Assembly (NCBI RefSeq): GCF_000306965.1
Contig: NZ_JH976435.1
Coordinates: 627,225-676,113, forward strand
Source: Amphibacillus jilinensis Y1
Lineage (GTDB): Bacteria > Bacillota > Bacilli > Bacillales > Amphibacillaceae
Length of the DNA stretch: 48,889 nucleotides
Direction: 5' to 3'
The notes under the pieces were generated by a model. That model ran no database searches, had not been told where the DNA came from, and saw nothing but the letters and a program-made list of their open reading frames with translations. Both the position numbers and the translations under genes were made by a program. Of the stretch, positions 37,646 through 45,920 are shown in pieces; positions within the stretch are counted from its first letter, which is position 1; each line of letters starts with the position of its first letter.

Positions 37646-38536
37646 TTATCTAAACTGTTTCTGTAAGAAATCATTGGTTTTTTCTTTACCTATTTTTATC
37701 AACTCTTCTCTAGTCGCTTTCGTTAAGGAGAAATCTGCGATGTTAATATGATCCGCATTTAAAAAGACGATATTTGGTTGATTTAATTTGGAGATATATT
37801 TTAAGTCTAGTGCATGTTGCATCGTTACGATTAATGTTTTCGTGTAAGCTAAGCCATTATTGATTTGAGGGTTTGTCAAGTATTGCTCTTTAGATTGCAA
37901 TTGAAATCCAAGTACAGGTCGTTCTAACTTTTGCTTTGGTTTCTTAAATAACCAAAGTGGCAAACTACTTAACAAAGCACCATCGACAATCAAATGTTTT
38001 CTCGCTTCCTGATCATAGAGCTTTTTTGGTTTAAAAAGATAAGGTAAGCTTGCACTCATGCGGATAGCTCTTGCAACAGAGAATTGTTCAGGTGATAAGC
38101 CATAAATTTTTTTCAAATCATCTGGAATTACAATTAAGCGACCTAGTGTTAAATCAGCAACAGTTAATTTTAATTGATGGCTCTCAAGTTGATCGAAGGT
38201 ATAAACCCCCTTCTTTGCTAAAAGTTTACCCAGCCAATCTTCCAAAGCTTTCCCGTTGTATAGCCCAAACGTTTTGTATAATGATAGCCATTTCAAAAAA
38301 GGGAAATACTTTTCCACTTTTGAACCATCAAGAAACTGCTTTAAATCAAGATCAAGCATTAATGCTTTTAACTCTGATGAACGATAACCTGCTGCTACTA
38401 GTCCTGCTACCATTGCACCCGCGGAGCTCCCTGCCAACCGAACAAACTCAAACTGTCTCTCTTCAATTGCTTCCAATGCGCCAATATATGCAAACGCCTT
38501 TACGCCTCCACCAGAAAATACACCGTCTATCCTCAT
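37646..38536 (-). CDS. yqhO: Patatin-like phospholipase family protein YqhO
   Basis: 296-residue RssA-type patatin hydrolase. The oxyanion loop FSGGGVKAFAYIG lies near the N-terminus and the nucleophile elbow is LAGSSAGAMVAGL. The catalytic Asp is in HLIVDGALLSSLPLW (DGA motif), completing the Ser-Asp dyad. The start is the ATG at 38536, seven bases from AAGGAG, not the ATG two codons earlier. Substrate unknown. Downstream of mntR as in B. subtilis. Confidence 0.9.
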   Translation of the reverse strand: MRIDGVFSGGGVKAFAYIGALEAIEERQFEFVRLAGSSAGAMVAGLVAAGYRSSELKALMLDLDLKQFLDGSKVEKYFPFLKWLSLYKTFGLYNGKALEDWLGKLLAKKGVYTFDQLESHQLKLTVADLTLGRLIVIPDDLKKIYGLSPEQFSVARAIRMSASLPYLFKPKKLYDQEARKHLIVDGALLSSLPLWLFKKPKQKLERPVLGFQLQSKEQYLTNPQINNGLAYTKTLIVTMQHALDLKYISKLNQPNIVFLNADHINIADFSLTKATREELIKIGKEKTNDFLQKQFR

Positions 38537-38586
38537 TGTCATTCTCCTTTGGCCGCTTTTGTTAAAAACTATGCTGAGTAACCAAA

Positions 38587-38626
38587 AAAAACAACCGATT
38601 TACAATATTGTAAATCGGTTGTTTTT
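38587..38626. terminator. Perfect 40-bp palindrome, bidirectional terminator after mntR
   Basis: AAAAACAACCGATTTACAAT is followed directly by its exact reverse complement, with A and T runs at the ends, two bases beyond the mntR stop. It would terminate in either direction. Confidence 0.88.
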
Positions 38627-38628
38627 AC

Positions 38629-39051
38629 TTATTCTTGATCAGCTTTTTGTCTTAGTTCTGCTAATTCCTCGGCTCTTTTGGGATTTATTTCAAAATATTG
38701 AACCAAATCACCAATACGATCGATTGAATTCCAACTTAAATGGTGCTCAATACCTTCTACATCCTGATAGATGTTCTCTTGATCTACACCAATTAGTGCT
38801 AGAAACTGCTCTAATAATTCGTGACGGTAAACGAGTCTTTTTCCTATCTTTTTTCCTTGTGCAGTTAGAATCAAGCCTCGATATTTTTCGTAATTTAGAT
38901 AACCATCTTTATCTAATTTTTGAACCATTTTGGTAACGGAGGAAGGATGAACTTCAAGCGCATCTGCTATATCTGATACTCGCGCGTACCCTTTTGATTC
39001 AATCAATAAGTAAATTTGTTCTATATGGTCTTCCATACTTGGTGTTGGCAT
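38629..39051 (-). CDS. mntR: Manganese transport repressor MntR (DtxR family)
   Basis: Mn-activated repressor of manganese uptake. From the ATG at 39051 (GGAGG six bases upstream) it has 140 residues and starts [14 protein letters not shown]. All B. subtilis metal ligands occur at the same numbers: D8, E11, H77, E99, E102 and H103. The winged helix has [19 protein letters not shown]. Its divergent partner is the rhodanese gene yqhL. Its target transporters are not in this window. Confidence 0.97.
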   Translation of the reverse strand: MPTPSMEDHIEQIYLLIESKGYARVSDIADALEVHPSSVTKMVQKLDKDGYLNYEKYRGLILTAQGKKIGKRLVYRHELLEQFLALIGVDQENIYQDVEGIEHHLSWNSIDRIGDLVQYFEINPKRAEELAELRQKADQE

Positions 39052-39237
39052 AATCGTCCTCCAATTCTCCATGCAAAAAAAACTGCCTAATCCAATAATT
39101 CTCCCTTAAAGGATACAATAGTTTTTACATCTAGACAAGTGAATTCATTTTTACATTTTAATCTTAATATTTTCATTTTGAAAAATAGATTTAAACATCG
39201 TATAATAAAAGCAGACTGAAATAAAGGGGAAAAAGAG

Positions 39238-39654
39238 ATGAATTTAATTATTGGATTAGCATGGGACTGGATTGCCTTACTTATCATCGTAATAGGTTAT
39301 ATTGGTTACACTTTATATCGATACTTTAAAACAAGAAAGATTATTACTACTTTAACTGAATCCGAGTTTAAAGAAGGTTATAGAAAGGCACAGCTTATTG
39401 ATGTACGTGAACAAAAGGAATATGATGCTGGCCATATATGGGGAGCTAGAAATATTCCTGTTACACAATTAAAACAACGCCAAAAAGAACTGCGTAAGGA
39501 CATGCCATTATATTTATATTGCCAATCTGGCTCTCGATCTAGTCGGGCAGCCTGGTTGCTCTACAAAAATGGCTACAAAGAACTTTATGATTTAAAAGGT
39601 GGTTTTAAGCAGTGGAAAGGTAAAATTAAAAAAACGGACAAACCAAAGTATTAA
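39238..39654 (+). CDS. yqhL: Membrane-anchored rhodanese-like protein YqhL
   Basis: 138-residue protein with one N-terminal membrane helix (about 5-26) and a single rhodanese domain (about 40-130). The active-site loop LYCQSGSRSSRAAWLL contains the catalytic Cys, and DVREQKEYDAGHIWGARNIP is the conserved CH1-like region. A sulfurtransferase acting at the membrane is likely; acceptor unknown. It has its own strong terminator. Confidence 0.92.
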   Translation: MNLIIGLAWDWIALLIIVIGYIGYTLYRYFKTRKIITTLTESEFKEGYRKAQLIDVREQKEYDAGHIWGARNIPVTQLKQRQKELRKDMPLYLYCQSGSRSSRAAWLLYKNGYKELYDLKGGFKQWKGKIKKTDKPKY

Positions 39655-39709
39655 TTAATGTCCTCTCCTTATATCAATAACAGATGATGTTAAAAGTAAA
39701 TAGTTAAAG

Positions 39710-39756
39710 CGAAAGATGAATGATAAGTTTTAATCAAATTATCATTCATCTTTTTT
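39710..39756 (+). terminator. Terminator of yqhL
   Basis: A 15-bp perfect stem AAGATGAATGATAA(G) / TTATCATTCATCTT with T6 behind it, about 60 bases after the yqhL stop. Confidence 0.92.
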
Positions 39757-39864
39757 GTGTTGTATCCTAAAGAAAGCTGTGTAGCAGACCTGTTTCTTCA
39801 TAATGATCGATAAAATCTCAATGTACTTTAACTTCCTTCAGCGTTTTACAATATACGAGAATGA

Positions 39865-40005
39865 GTGAACTACTCCCACCACTTATCACTCTTGTGGTTT
39901 GCTTGAAGTGGTGGCTTCTTGGGTAATCGCCACTTTTGATAGCTGACGAAATTGACCAAGCTAACCCTCTTGTTCCAAGCGTTTATATTTTCATTAGGCA
40001 CTTGC
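39865..40005 (-). mobile_element. Orphan right end of an IS200/IS605-type (TnpB) element, omega-RNA-like
   Basis: Minus-strand sequence contains AACGCTTGGAACAAGAGGGT, GGTTAGCTTGGT, CCAAGAAGCC, then a 9-bp stem CCACCACTT / AAGTGGTGG and GGAGTAGTTCAC. The last block is typical of TnpB-associated right ends, where the omega-RNA scaffold stops and guide sequence starts. No TnpB or TnpA frame is left. The rest of 39757-40056 shows no gene apart from the yqhH promoter space. Confidence 0.5.
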
Positions 40006-40056
40006 TATTAAAATTTTATTATTGGTTATACTAGCTAGTGAAGGTGGGGTTATACG

Positions 40057-41688
40057 ATGCATATCGAACTAACACGTGATCTAGAATTTATTGATCACCT
40101 TTTAGAAGGTATAGACCAAAATCAAACATTAGCTGACTGGAAGCACTTCAAGTTAGCTTATCATGTTGCAGACACATTACTTATTCCGCGTTCAAATAAG
40201 TTGAAAGCATTAGATCAACTACACCACATTGACTTTCTACCACACCAAACAGACACGGCAAGTAAAGTCATTCACGAAATGAACGGCCGGGCCATTTTAG
40301 CTGATGAAGTGGGTCTGGGTAAAACAATTGAAGCCGGATTGATTTTAAAAGAATATATTTTGCGAGGTTTGATAAAGAAGGCACTTATCATTGTCCCTGC
40401 ATCTCTCGTCAACCAATGGGCTAGCGAATTACATGAAAAATTTTTTATTCAAACAACCATCGCAAAGAAAAAACCCGTATGGACAAATGATGATATTATG
40501 ATTACTTCGTTAGATTTAGCTAAAAGAGAGCCTCATTGTCAAGCGATATTAGCACAAACATATGATTTATTGTTAATTGATGAAGCTCATAAACTAAAAA
40601 ATAACAATACGAAAAATTATCAATTTGTACAAGCCTTATCAAAAAAGTATTGTTTACTTTTAACAGCTACCCCTATACAGAATAAGTTAAATGATGTCTT
40701 TAATCTAGTTACATTGTTGAAACCAGGTCTATTAGGCGATCAGCAAACATTTCTAAAACGCTTTGACAAACCAACACGTGACCTTGATCAACATTTACAA
40801 CGATTAATTCAAAAAGTGATGGTTCGAAATTTGCGTCACGAAACTGTTCTAGATTGGACCAAACGTCACATAAAAAACATTTCCGTTACATTCACCGAAG
40901 AAGAGTATAACTTTTATCAAAAGCTTGAGCAAGCAACACTTGGTCATCAATCCGTTAACAAAACCCTCTATTTAAGAGAGTTCTGTTCTTCTCGAGAGGC
41001 CTTATATACAACCCTTATAAAAGAAGACAGCCCATTAACAAATGAATTAGTAGCTGATTTAGGACAACTTCCGCATCACAGTAAAGCGATACAATTAGTT
41101 AAATTAATAAAGGATATTAATGATAAATGTATTGTTTTCACAGAATATCGAGCAACACAAGTTTATTTGCAGTGGCTTTTAAAAGAAAATCAAATCTCTT
41201 CAGTACCATTTCGTGGTGGATTTAAGCGTGGTAAAAAAGATTGGATGAAGCAACTCTTTCAAGAACAAGCCCAAGTCTTAATTGCAACTGAAGCTGGTGG
41301 TGAAGGCATTAACCTCCAATTCTGCAATCACTTAATCAATTACGATTTACCTTGGAACCCGATGCGTATCGAACAGCGAATAGGACGGATTCATCGCTTT
41401 GGACAAAAAAATGATGTTCATATTTACAATTTCAGTATAGAGAAAACAATAGAAGAACATGTCTTACAGTTGCTCTATAATAAAATCCACTTGTTTGAGC
41501 GAATTATTGGGCACCTTGATCATATTTTGGCTGAACTTAACCTTGGTTCATTAGAAAAAGAAATAACGCAAATGGTGTGTCAATCTAAATCAATTGGAGA
41601 AATAAAGGTAAAGATGAACAATTTAGCTGAGGTCATAGACTATGCACAAGAGGAGGATGTCCATAATGGCAATAGAGAATCTTCATGA
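40057..41688 (+). CDS. yqhH: SNF2-family helicase YqhH (DEAD/DEAH box)
   Basis: 543-residue RapA/SNF2-like ATPase. Motif I is ADEVGLGKTIEAGL, motif Ia is LIIVPASLVNQW, motif II is LLIDEAHKLKN (DEAH) and motif III is LLTATPIQN. The second RecA-like domain has IVFTEYRATQV, LIATEAGGEGINLQFC and the motif VI pair MRIEQRIGRIHRFGQ. All are intact. Its function in Bacillus is undefined. It overlaps yqhG by 23 bases, so the pair is coupled. Confidence 0.92.
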   Translation: MHIELTRDLEFIDHLLEGIDQNQTLADWKHFKLAYHVADTLLIPRSNKLKALDQLHHIDFLPHQTDTASKVIHEMNGRAILADEVGLGKTIEAGLILKEYILRGLIKKALIIVPASLVNQWASELHEKFFIQTTIAKKKPVWTNDDIMITSLDLAKREPHCQAILAQTYDLLLIDEAHKLKNNNTKNYQFVQALSKKYCLLLTATPIQNKLNDVFNLVTLLKPGLLGDQQTFLKRFDKPTRDLDQHLQRLIQKVMVRNLRHETVLDWTKRHIKNISVTFTEEEYNFYQKLEQATLGHQSVNKTLYLREFCSSREALYTTLIKEDSPLTNELVADLGQLPHHSKAIQLVKLIKDINDKCIVFTEYRATQVYLQWLLKENQISSVPFRGGFKRGKKDWMKQLFQEQAQVLIATEAGGEGINLQFCNHLINYDLPWNPMRIEQRIGRIHRFGQKNDVHIYNFSIEKTIEEHVLQLLYNKIHLFERIIGHLDHILAELNLGSLEKEITQMVCQSKSIGEIKVKMNNLAEVIDYAQEEDVHNGNRESS

Positions 41689-42448
41689 CTTTCTTGTCAC
41701 TTATTTCACTACTAATCATTGTCAAGTTAACTCCAATAAAAAAGATGGAACCTTAAATGTTCAACTTACTGAAGAAATGGATGAGCGATTAATGAATCGC
41801 CCCTTCTACTGGCAATATGTTAGAAAATTAAATCAAGTCGGGTCACCTTTGGAATTAAAGATTACCACGCAATATAATAAAGCGAATAAGGATAGGGCTT
41901 ATCTTTCTTTTGGGACAGAACGATTCAATAAAATTTGTAATGACGCATTATCAAAAGGTAGATTCACAAAATTATATCAAAGCATAGCACCAAGGCAACA
42001 AACGGCCCTTTATCCATGGTTGATTATAAATGTGAAGATGAGTTATATAGGGAAACAACAGGAAGAAGATCTAAAATCCTATGGCATTCATCTTATCAAC
42101 GGTACAATTATTGATCAAGCTTTTGAATGGTTAGAGCAAAAAGAATGGACGACTACCATCCCAGACTTTTGTTATCCTATTACACCACTTATTCAAGTTA
42201 GAAATGGATATTTGAGAATTGAACACTTTATACTAGAACAATTACAAGCTAAGCAACATCAATGGGCAGAAGCTTCATATCAACATCTTCAAGAAGAAAT
42301 TCAATTACTAAATTATTCTAAAGATCGTGAGCAAAGCGTTGATGAGAATCACTATTTGAAGGAAAAAGAAAATTTAAAAGCCATTTATCAACCTAAAATT
42401 TCACTTCAGGTCATAAATGGCGGAATGTTCTACTTAGCAGAACCTTAA
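41666..42448 (+). CDS. yqhG: YqhG family protein (unknown function)
   Basis: 260-residue soluble protein matching YqhG of B. subtilis by position after yqhH and by ENLHDFLVTYFTTNHCQV near the N-terminus and the C-terminal VINGGMFYLA. The start is the ATG at 41666, nine bases from AGGAGG, within the 3' end of yqhH. No catalytic motif was recognised. Co-occurrence with the helicase suggests a shared nucleic-acid task, which is inference. Its stop overlaps the stop of convergent yqzE by three bases. Confidence 0.88.
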   Translation: MAIENLHDFLVTYFTTNHCQVNSNKKDGTLNVQLTEEMDERLMNRPFYWQYVRKLNQVGSPLELKITTQYNKANKDRAYLSFGTERFNKICNDALSKGRFTKLYQSIAPRQQTALYPWLIINVKMSYIGKQQEEDLKSYGIHLINGTIIDQAFEWLEQKEWTTTIPDFCYPITPLIQVRNGYLRIEHFILEQLQAKQHQWAEASYQHLQEEIQLLNYSKDREQSVDENHYLKEKENLKAIYQPKISLQVINGGMFYLAEP

Positions 42449-42633
42449 TCTTGATTAGCTATAGAGTCAAATGTATGTTTAATGACGTTTGGAAACATAC
42501 CAAACCACTTTTCCGAAAAATTAATTTGCTGATTGTGATTTGATTTTTCTTTGTTGCTCTCAGGTGTTTTGGTTCTCTGGTGGTAATCGACTACTAGTTC
42601 AATAATAAATTCAATCGTTGATTGGTCAGCCAT
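42445..42633 (-). CDS. yqzE: YqzE-like small protein
   Basis: 62-residue protein; the C-terminal FSEKWFGMFPNVIKHTF matches the YqzE family (WFGMLP motif). The start is the ATG at 42633 with AAGGAG seven bases upstream; the longer reading frame runs into repeat copy 7. In B. subtilis yqzE follows comGG, but here it sits on the far side of aroK, converging on yqhG. Confidence 0.8.
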   Translation of the reverse strand: MADQSTIEFIIELVVDYHQRTKTPESNKEKSNHNQQINFSEKWFGMFPNVIKHTFDSIANQD

Positions 42634-42647
42634 AAGCCTACTCCTTT

Positions 42648-42775
42648 TTATCATAGATAACCACCCGTAAAATACCACTTCAAAGTAGATCGTTTTAGGT
42701 GGATGCCAACGAACGCTAATGTCCGATTCACGCAACGACCAATCAGCGGGATCGCCTACTGACTGAAGGTTCGTT
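42648..42775 (+). repeat. Dispersed intergenic repeat, copy 7 (full length)
   Basis: Reads TTATCATAGATAACCACCCG, CCACTTCAAAGTAGATCG, TTTTAGGTGGATGCC, GAACGCTAATGTCCGATTCA, CGCAACGACCAATCAGCGGG, CGCCTACTGACTGAAGGTTC. Paired blocks CCACTT/AGGTGG and CAATCAG/CTGACTG suggest two hairpins. It lies between yqzE and aroK. Confidence 0.85.
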
Positions 42776-42836
42776 GTATAGGTAGCTTACCCTTAGCAAA
42801 GCTTTTCATACACTGGCATAGCTGATTTGTGATTTG

Positions 42837-43331
42837 TTATTCATTCATGAGTGAAAGAATGTGATCTACAATCTTTTCAGTTTGCATTCTGTCTGTTTCA
42901 ACAACATACATAGCCACTTCCAGATATTTAACCTCTCGCTCTTGCAATAATTTCTCTTTATCACGCGTGTTATCTTGCCAAATCGGTCTATTTTCATCGT
43001 GTTTCAATCGATGATAAATAGTAGACCAACTTGCTTTTAAATAAATAACCTTTTTCCCTTTTAGCCATTCTCTATTTACTGATTGCTCAATAATACCTCC
43101 TCCAGTAGATATAACATGACCTTCAAATGGTGAATCTTTTAAGACTTGGTATTCATAAGCCCGAAATGCCTCTTCGCCTTCATCAGCAAATATCTCTTTT
43201 ATCGTTTTATTTTGGATATATTCTATTTCTACATCTGTATCGATAAAAGCGCATGATAACCTTTTTGCTAATTGTCTGCCAACCGTCGACTTACCGCTTC
43301 CCATAAATCCAACAAGATAAATACTCTTCAT
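42837..43331 (-). CDS. aroK: Shikimate kinase
   Basis: Phosphorylates shikimate in aromatic amino acid synthesis. The 164-residue protein from the ATG at 43331 (AAAGGA upstream) has the P-loop GFMGSGKSTVGR, the shikimate-binding FIDTDVEIE and ISTGGGIIEQ, and the lid region with RPIWQ. Length and motifs are typical. It is divergent from the comG operon. Confidence 0.95.
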   Translation of the reverse strand: MKSIYLVGFMGSGKSTVGRQLAKRLSCAFIDTDVEIEYIQNKTIKEIFADEGEEAFRAYEYQVLKDSPFEGHVISTGGGIIEQSVNREWLKGKKVIYLKASWSTIYHRLKHDENRPIWQDNTRDKEKLLQEREVKYLEVAMYVVETDRMQTEKIVDHILSLMNE

Positions 43332-43370
43332 TATATCAGTCCTTTCTATTGTATCTCTGCCCATTTCAAT

Positions 43371-43556
43371 TATTTATTTTGAAGTATGTCGTAAATAATA
43401 ATGTTAAATTTTTGTCCTAAAAATAAATAGAATTTTGCGTCAAAAAATGTTGATACTTAATTTTCTCACTGTTAGCGGTTAATTATTTTAAATTCTTAGT
43501 ATATAATGCAGTTTGATTATTATCGACGTTAGCGTTATATTTCCATATAGAAAGGA
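43371..43556 (+). promoter_or_regulatory. comG operon upstream region
   Basis: AT-rich intergenic stretch between aroK and comGA. TATAAT at 43502-43507 can serve as a -10 with no good -35, as expected for an activator-dependent promoter. No exact AAAAN5TTTT ComK dyads were found by eye, so ComK control is only inferred from the gene set. Confidence 0.4.
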
Positions 43557-44564
43557 GTGATCAACATCTATTCAGCTACTCGATTTATTCAAGAATTGCT
43601 TAAAATAGCTACAAGTAATAGCGCAACAGATATACATTTTTTCCCTGATTATACCTCAGTATTAATTTTTTTCCGCATTAACGGCGAGCGAAAATACCAC
43701 TTTAAAATTCATCATAATCAATATCGAATTGTACTTAATCACTTCAAATTTTCCTCTGGTATGGATATTGGTGAAACTCAAAAACCACAAGATGCGGCCT
43801 TACAGATAACATTAAACAAGACTAACATTAATTTACGTTTATCTACGCTTCCTGTAAAACAGATGGAAAGTCTCGCGATTCGCATACTACCTCAACTACA
43901 CACAAAAGCACTTGAAGATTTGATATTATTTCGCTATCAAGTACAACAATTCAAACAGATTATGACTAGAAAGGCTGGTGTCATTTTATTAACAGGTCCT
44001 ACCGGATCAGGAAAAACAACTTTATTATATGCTTTACTTGATCATTTACTAATAGAACAAGCCTATCAAACCATTACATTAGAAGATCCAATCGAAAAAG
44101 AGATGTTTAATTTTCTTCAAGTTCAAATCAATGAGAAAGGTGGCATGACGTATCACACTGGCCTAAAAGCAGCATTAAGGCATGATCCCGACCTGTTAAT
44201 GGTAGGAGAAATTCGCGATCAAAACACAGCAGAATTTGTCTTTCATGCAGCATATACCGGTCATTTAGTTTTTTCAACCTTACACGCAAAAAATGCTGCA
44301 GGTACTATACATCGTCTATTAGAAATGGGTATTAAACCCATTGACCTTTCACAAAATTTAATTGGAGTTGTTGCCCTTCAGCTTATCCCTATTTTCAATT
44401 GCCAACAAAAGAAACAGCGGGCAGCAATTCTGGAGATATTGAGCGAAAGTCACCTATCTGCATACATTAACGACTTAGATGAAACACAATTAAAACATCA
44501 AACTTTTAATGAATTAAAGAGGAAGGCTTTTGCTTATGGTTATGCTGAATCAGCGAGTGTTTGA
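43557..44564 (+). CDS. comGA: Competence traffic ATPase ComGA
   Basis: GspE/PilB-type ATPase powering pseudopilus assembly for DNA uptake. It has about 335 residues. Walker A is LLTGPTGSGKTTLLY, the Asp box is ITLEDPIEKEM and Walker B is DPDLLMVGEIRD, with HAGHTGHLVFSTLHA-like text (HAAYTGHLVFSTLHAKNA). The GTG used here overlaps the ribosome site AAAGGAGTGAT; an ATC codon at 43566 has the better spacing. Overlaps comGB. Confidence 0.94.
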   Translation: MINIYSATRFIQELLKIATSNSATDIHFFPDYTSVLIFFRINGERKYHFKIHHNQYRIVLNHFKFSSGMDIGETQKPQDAALQITLNKTNINLRLSTLPVKQMESLAIRILPQLHTKALEDLILFRYQVQQFKQIMTRKAGVILLTGPTGSGKTTLLYALLDHLLIEQAYQTITLEDPIEKEMFNFLQVQINEKGGMTYHTGLKAALRHDPDLLMVGEIRDQNTAEFVFHAAYTGHLVFSTLHAKNAAGTIHRLLEMGIKPIDLSQNLIGVVALQLIPIFNCQQKKQRAAILEILSESHLSAYINDLDETQLKHQTFNELKRKAFAYGYAESASV

Positions 44565-45591
44565 TACGAGCAGATCATTAAGATTATCTTTGCAAGAGCA
44601 AATTAAGTTGCTAAACAGATTATATCGGCTACTAAAACACGGTTATTCCCTTTTAGCTGCACTAGATGTCTTAAAACGTCAAAAACATTGGCATGAAGTC
44701 ATAGAGTATTTTCAAAGTGAATTAACGAAAGGAAAAGCATTTGACGATGTGTTAAGTGATTTAGCTTTTGACCAAAAAATTGTAACGTTTATTTATTTTG
44801 CTTCGCGACATGGCAATTTGATTCAAACATTACAACAAGCGATTCAATTTGTCTCTCAACACATGCATTTAAGCAATCATTTTAAGAAAGCGATTCGATA
44901 TCCAATTTTCCTTATAACAAGCTTTTTAATCATCTTATTTTTTGTACACTCACTCGTCTACCCTTCTTTTCTACAGCTTTATTCTACCGCCACACACACT
45001 TCCTCTTTTTTACTTGTTTCTATAAAAGTAGTAGATTTCATATTTGCAGCTTTCCTTTTCATCTGCTTAATGTTGCTATTGCTCATTTTTATATGGTTTA
45101 CTTATCGCAATAAACTTTCGATCAAGCAAAAAGCACGACTTATTAGACACCTTCCCATGGTTAAGCACTATATAAAAAAACAAGTTAGCTTCTCAGTGGC
45201 GATTCACCTCAGTTCCCTGTTAACAGCTGGTCTTTCTCTTAAAGATAGTCTTAAAATCATAAATGACCATAATCAACACTCTCTACTAAGCTATTATTGT
45301 AGTTTTTTAGTAAGTGCGTTAGAAGACGGTTTAACAATGGAAGAAGCTTTACATCAACAAGGTAACTTCGAGCATGAGCTAACCATAATATTTGAGCACA
45401 ACCAAAGTCAACATTTATTGAAAAGAGATTTATTATCATATTCTACTTTTATGCTAGAAGATTTGCAAACCACCATAAAAAAATTAATTCGTTATATACA
45501 ACCAACTGTTTTTATGGTGATTGGAATTAGTATTATTTTAATTTATTTATCAATAATGCTTCCGATGTTACAACTTATTCAAACCATATAG
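44536..45591 (+). CDS. comGB: Competence membrane protein ComGB (GspF family)
   Basis: Polytopic membrane platform protein of the pseudopilus machine, about 351 residues. Two GspF repeats are visible (about 15-135 and 210-330), with membrane helices at about 112-132, 158-185 and 322-350. The start is placed at the ATG at 44536, nine bases from GAGGAAGG, overlapping comGA by 29 bases. Followed by comGC after 11 bases. Confidence 0.93.
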   Translation: MVMLNQRVFDTSRSLRLSLQEQIKLLNRLYRLLKHGYSLLAALDVLKRQKHWHEVIEYFQSELTKGKAFDDVLSDLAFDQKIVTFIYFASRHGNLIQTLQQAIQFVSQHMHLSNHFKKAIRYPIFLITSFLIILFFVHSLVYPSFLQLYSTATHTSSFLLVSIKVVDFIFAAFLFICLMLLLLIFIWFTYRNKLSIKQKARLIRHLPMVKHYIKKQVSFSVAIHLSSLLTAGLSLKDSLKIINDHNQHSLLSYYCSFLVSALEDGLTMEEALHQQGNFEHELTIIFEHNQSQHLLKRDLLSYSTFMLEDLQTTIKKLIRYIQPTVFMVIGISIILIYLSIMLPMLQLIQTI

Positions 45592-45602
45592 GAGTTGATT
45601 AG

Positions 45603-45920
45603 ATGATTAAAAAAGAAGACGGCTTTACTTTAATAGAAATGTTGATTGTCCTGGCAGTTATTGCGATTTTATTAATTTTGCTTGTACCTAATCTATCAGA
45701 GCGAAATCAAGATATCCATACAAAAGGCGAGGATGCATTAGTCCAAATGGCAGAAGCTCAAGTGCAAGCTTACTATATTGACCATGGTAAATATCCTGAC
45801 TCCATCAAGCAACTCGTTGATCAAAATTATTTAACAACAAATTTATTGGCAAATGGAACGAAAGAGATTGTCTTTGAAAATTCAAATTCATACAAAGTGA
45901 TTGTTCGAAATGTTCCTTAG
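45603..45920 (+). CDS. comGC: Major competence pseudopilin ComGC
   Basis: 105-residue type IV prepilin-like protein. The leader ends KKEDG and is cut before FTLIEMLIVLAV by ComC; the hydrophobic helix spans about 8-30. QAYYIDHGKYPDSIKQL is the conserved region. Unlike B. subtilis ComGC there is no Cys in the mature protein: the two positions that form its internal disulfide read Glu (KGEDAL) and Leu or Ala (NLLANG). Ends overlapping comGD. Confidence 0.94.
   Translation: MIKKEDGFTLIEMLIVLAVIAILLILLVPNLSERNQDIHTKGEDALVQMAEAQVQAYYIDHGKYPDSIKQLVDQNYLTTNLLANGTKEIVFENSNSYKVIVRNVP

Noticed and set aside
38071-38936. Plus-strand open frames opposite yqhO and mntR
   Set aside because: They lie antisense to clear, motif-complete genes, lack ribosome sites, and their composition is that of a complementary shadow frame.
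14385-42775. Reading the scattered repeats as a CRISPR array or tRNA-like genes
   Set aside because: Copies are far apart, variable in length and lie at gene borders; no spacer periodicity, cloverleaf or cas genes are seen.
43371-43500. ComK boxes upstream of comGA
   Set aside because: Several A and T runs exist, but none fits paired AAAAN5TTTT motifs at accepted spacing.
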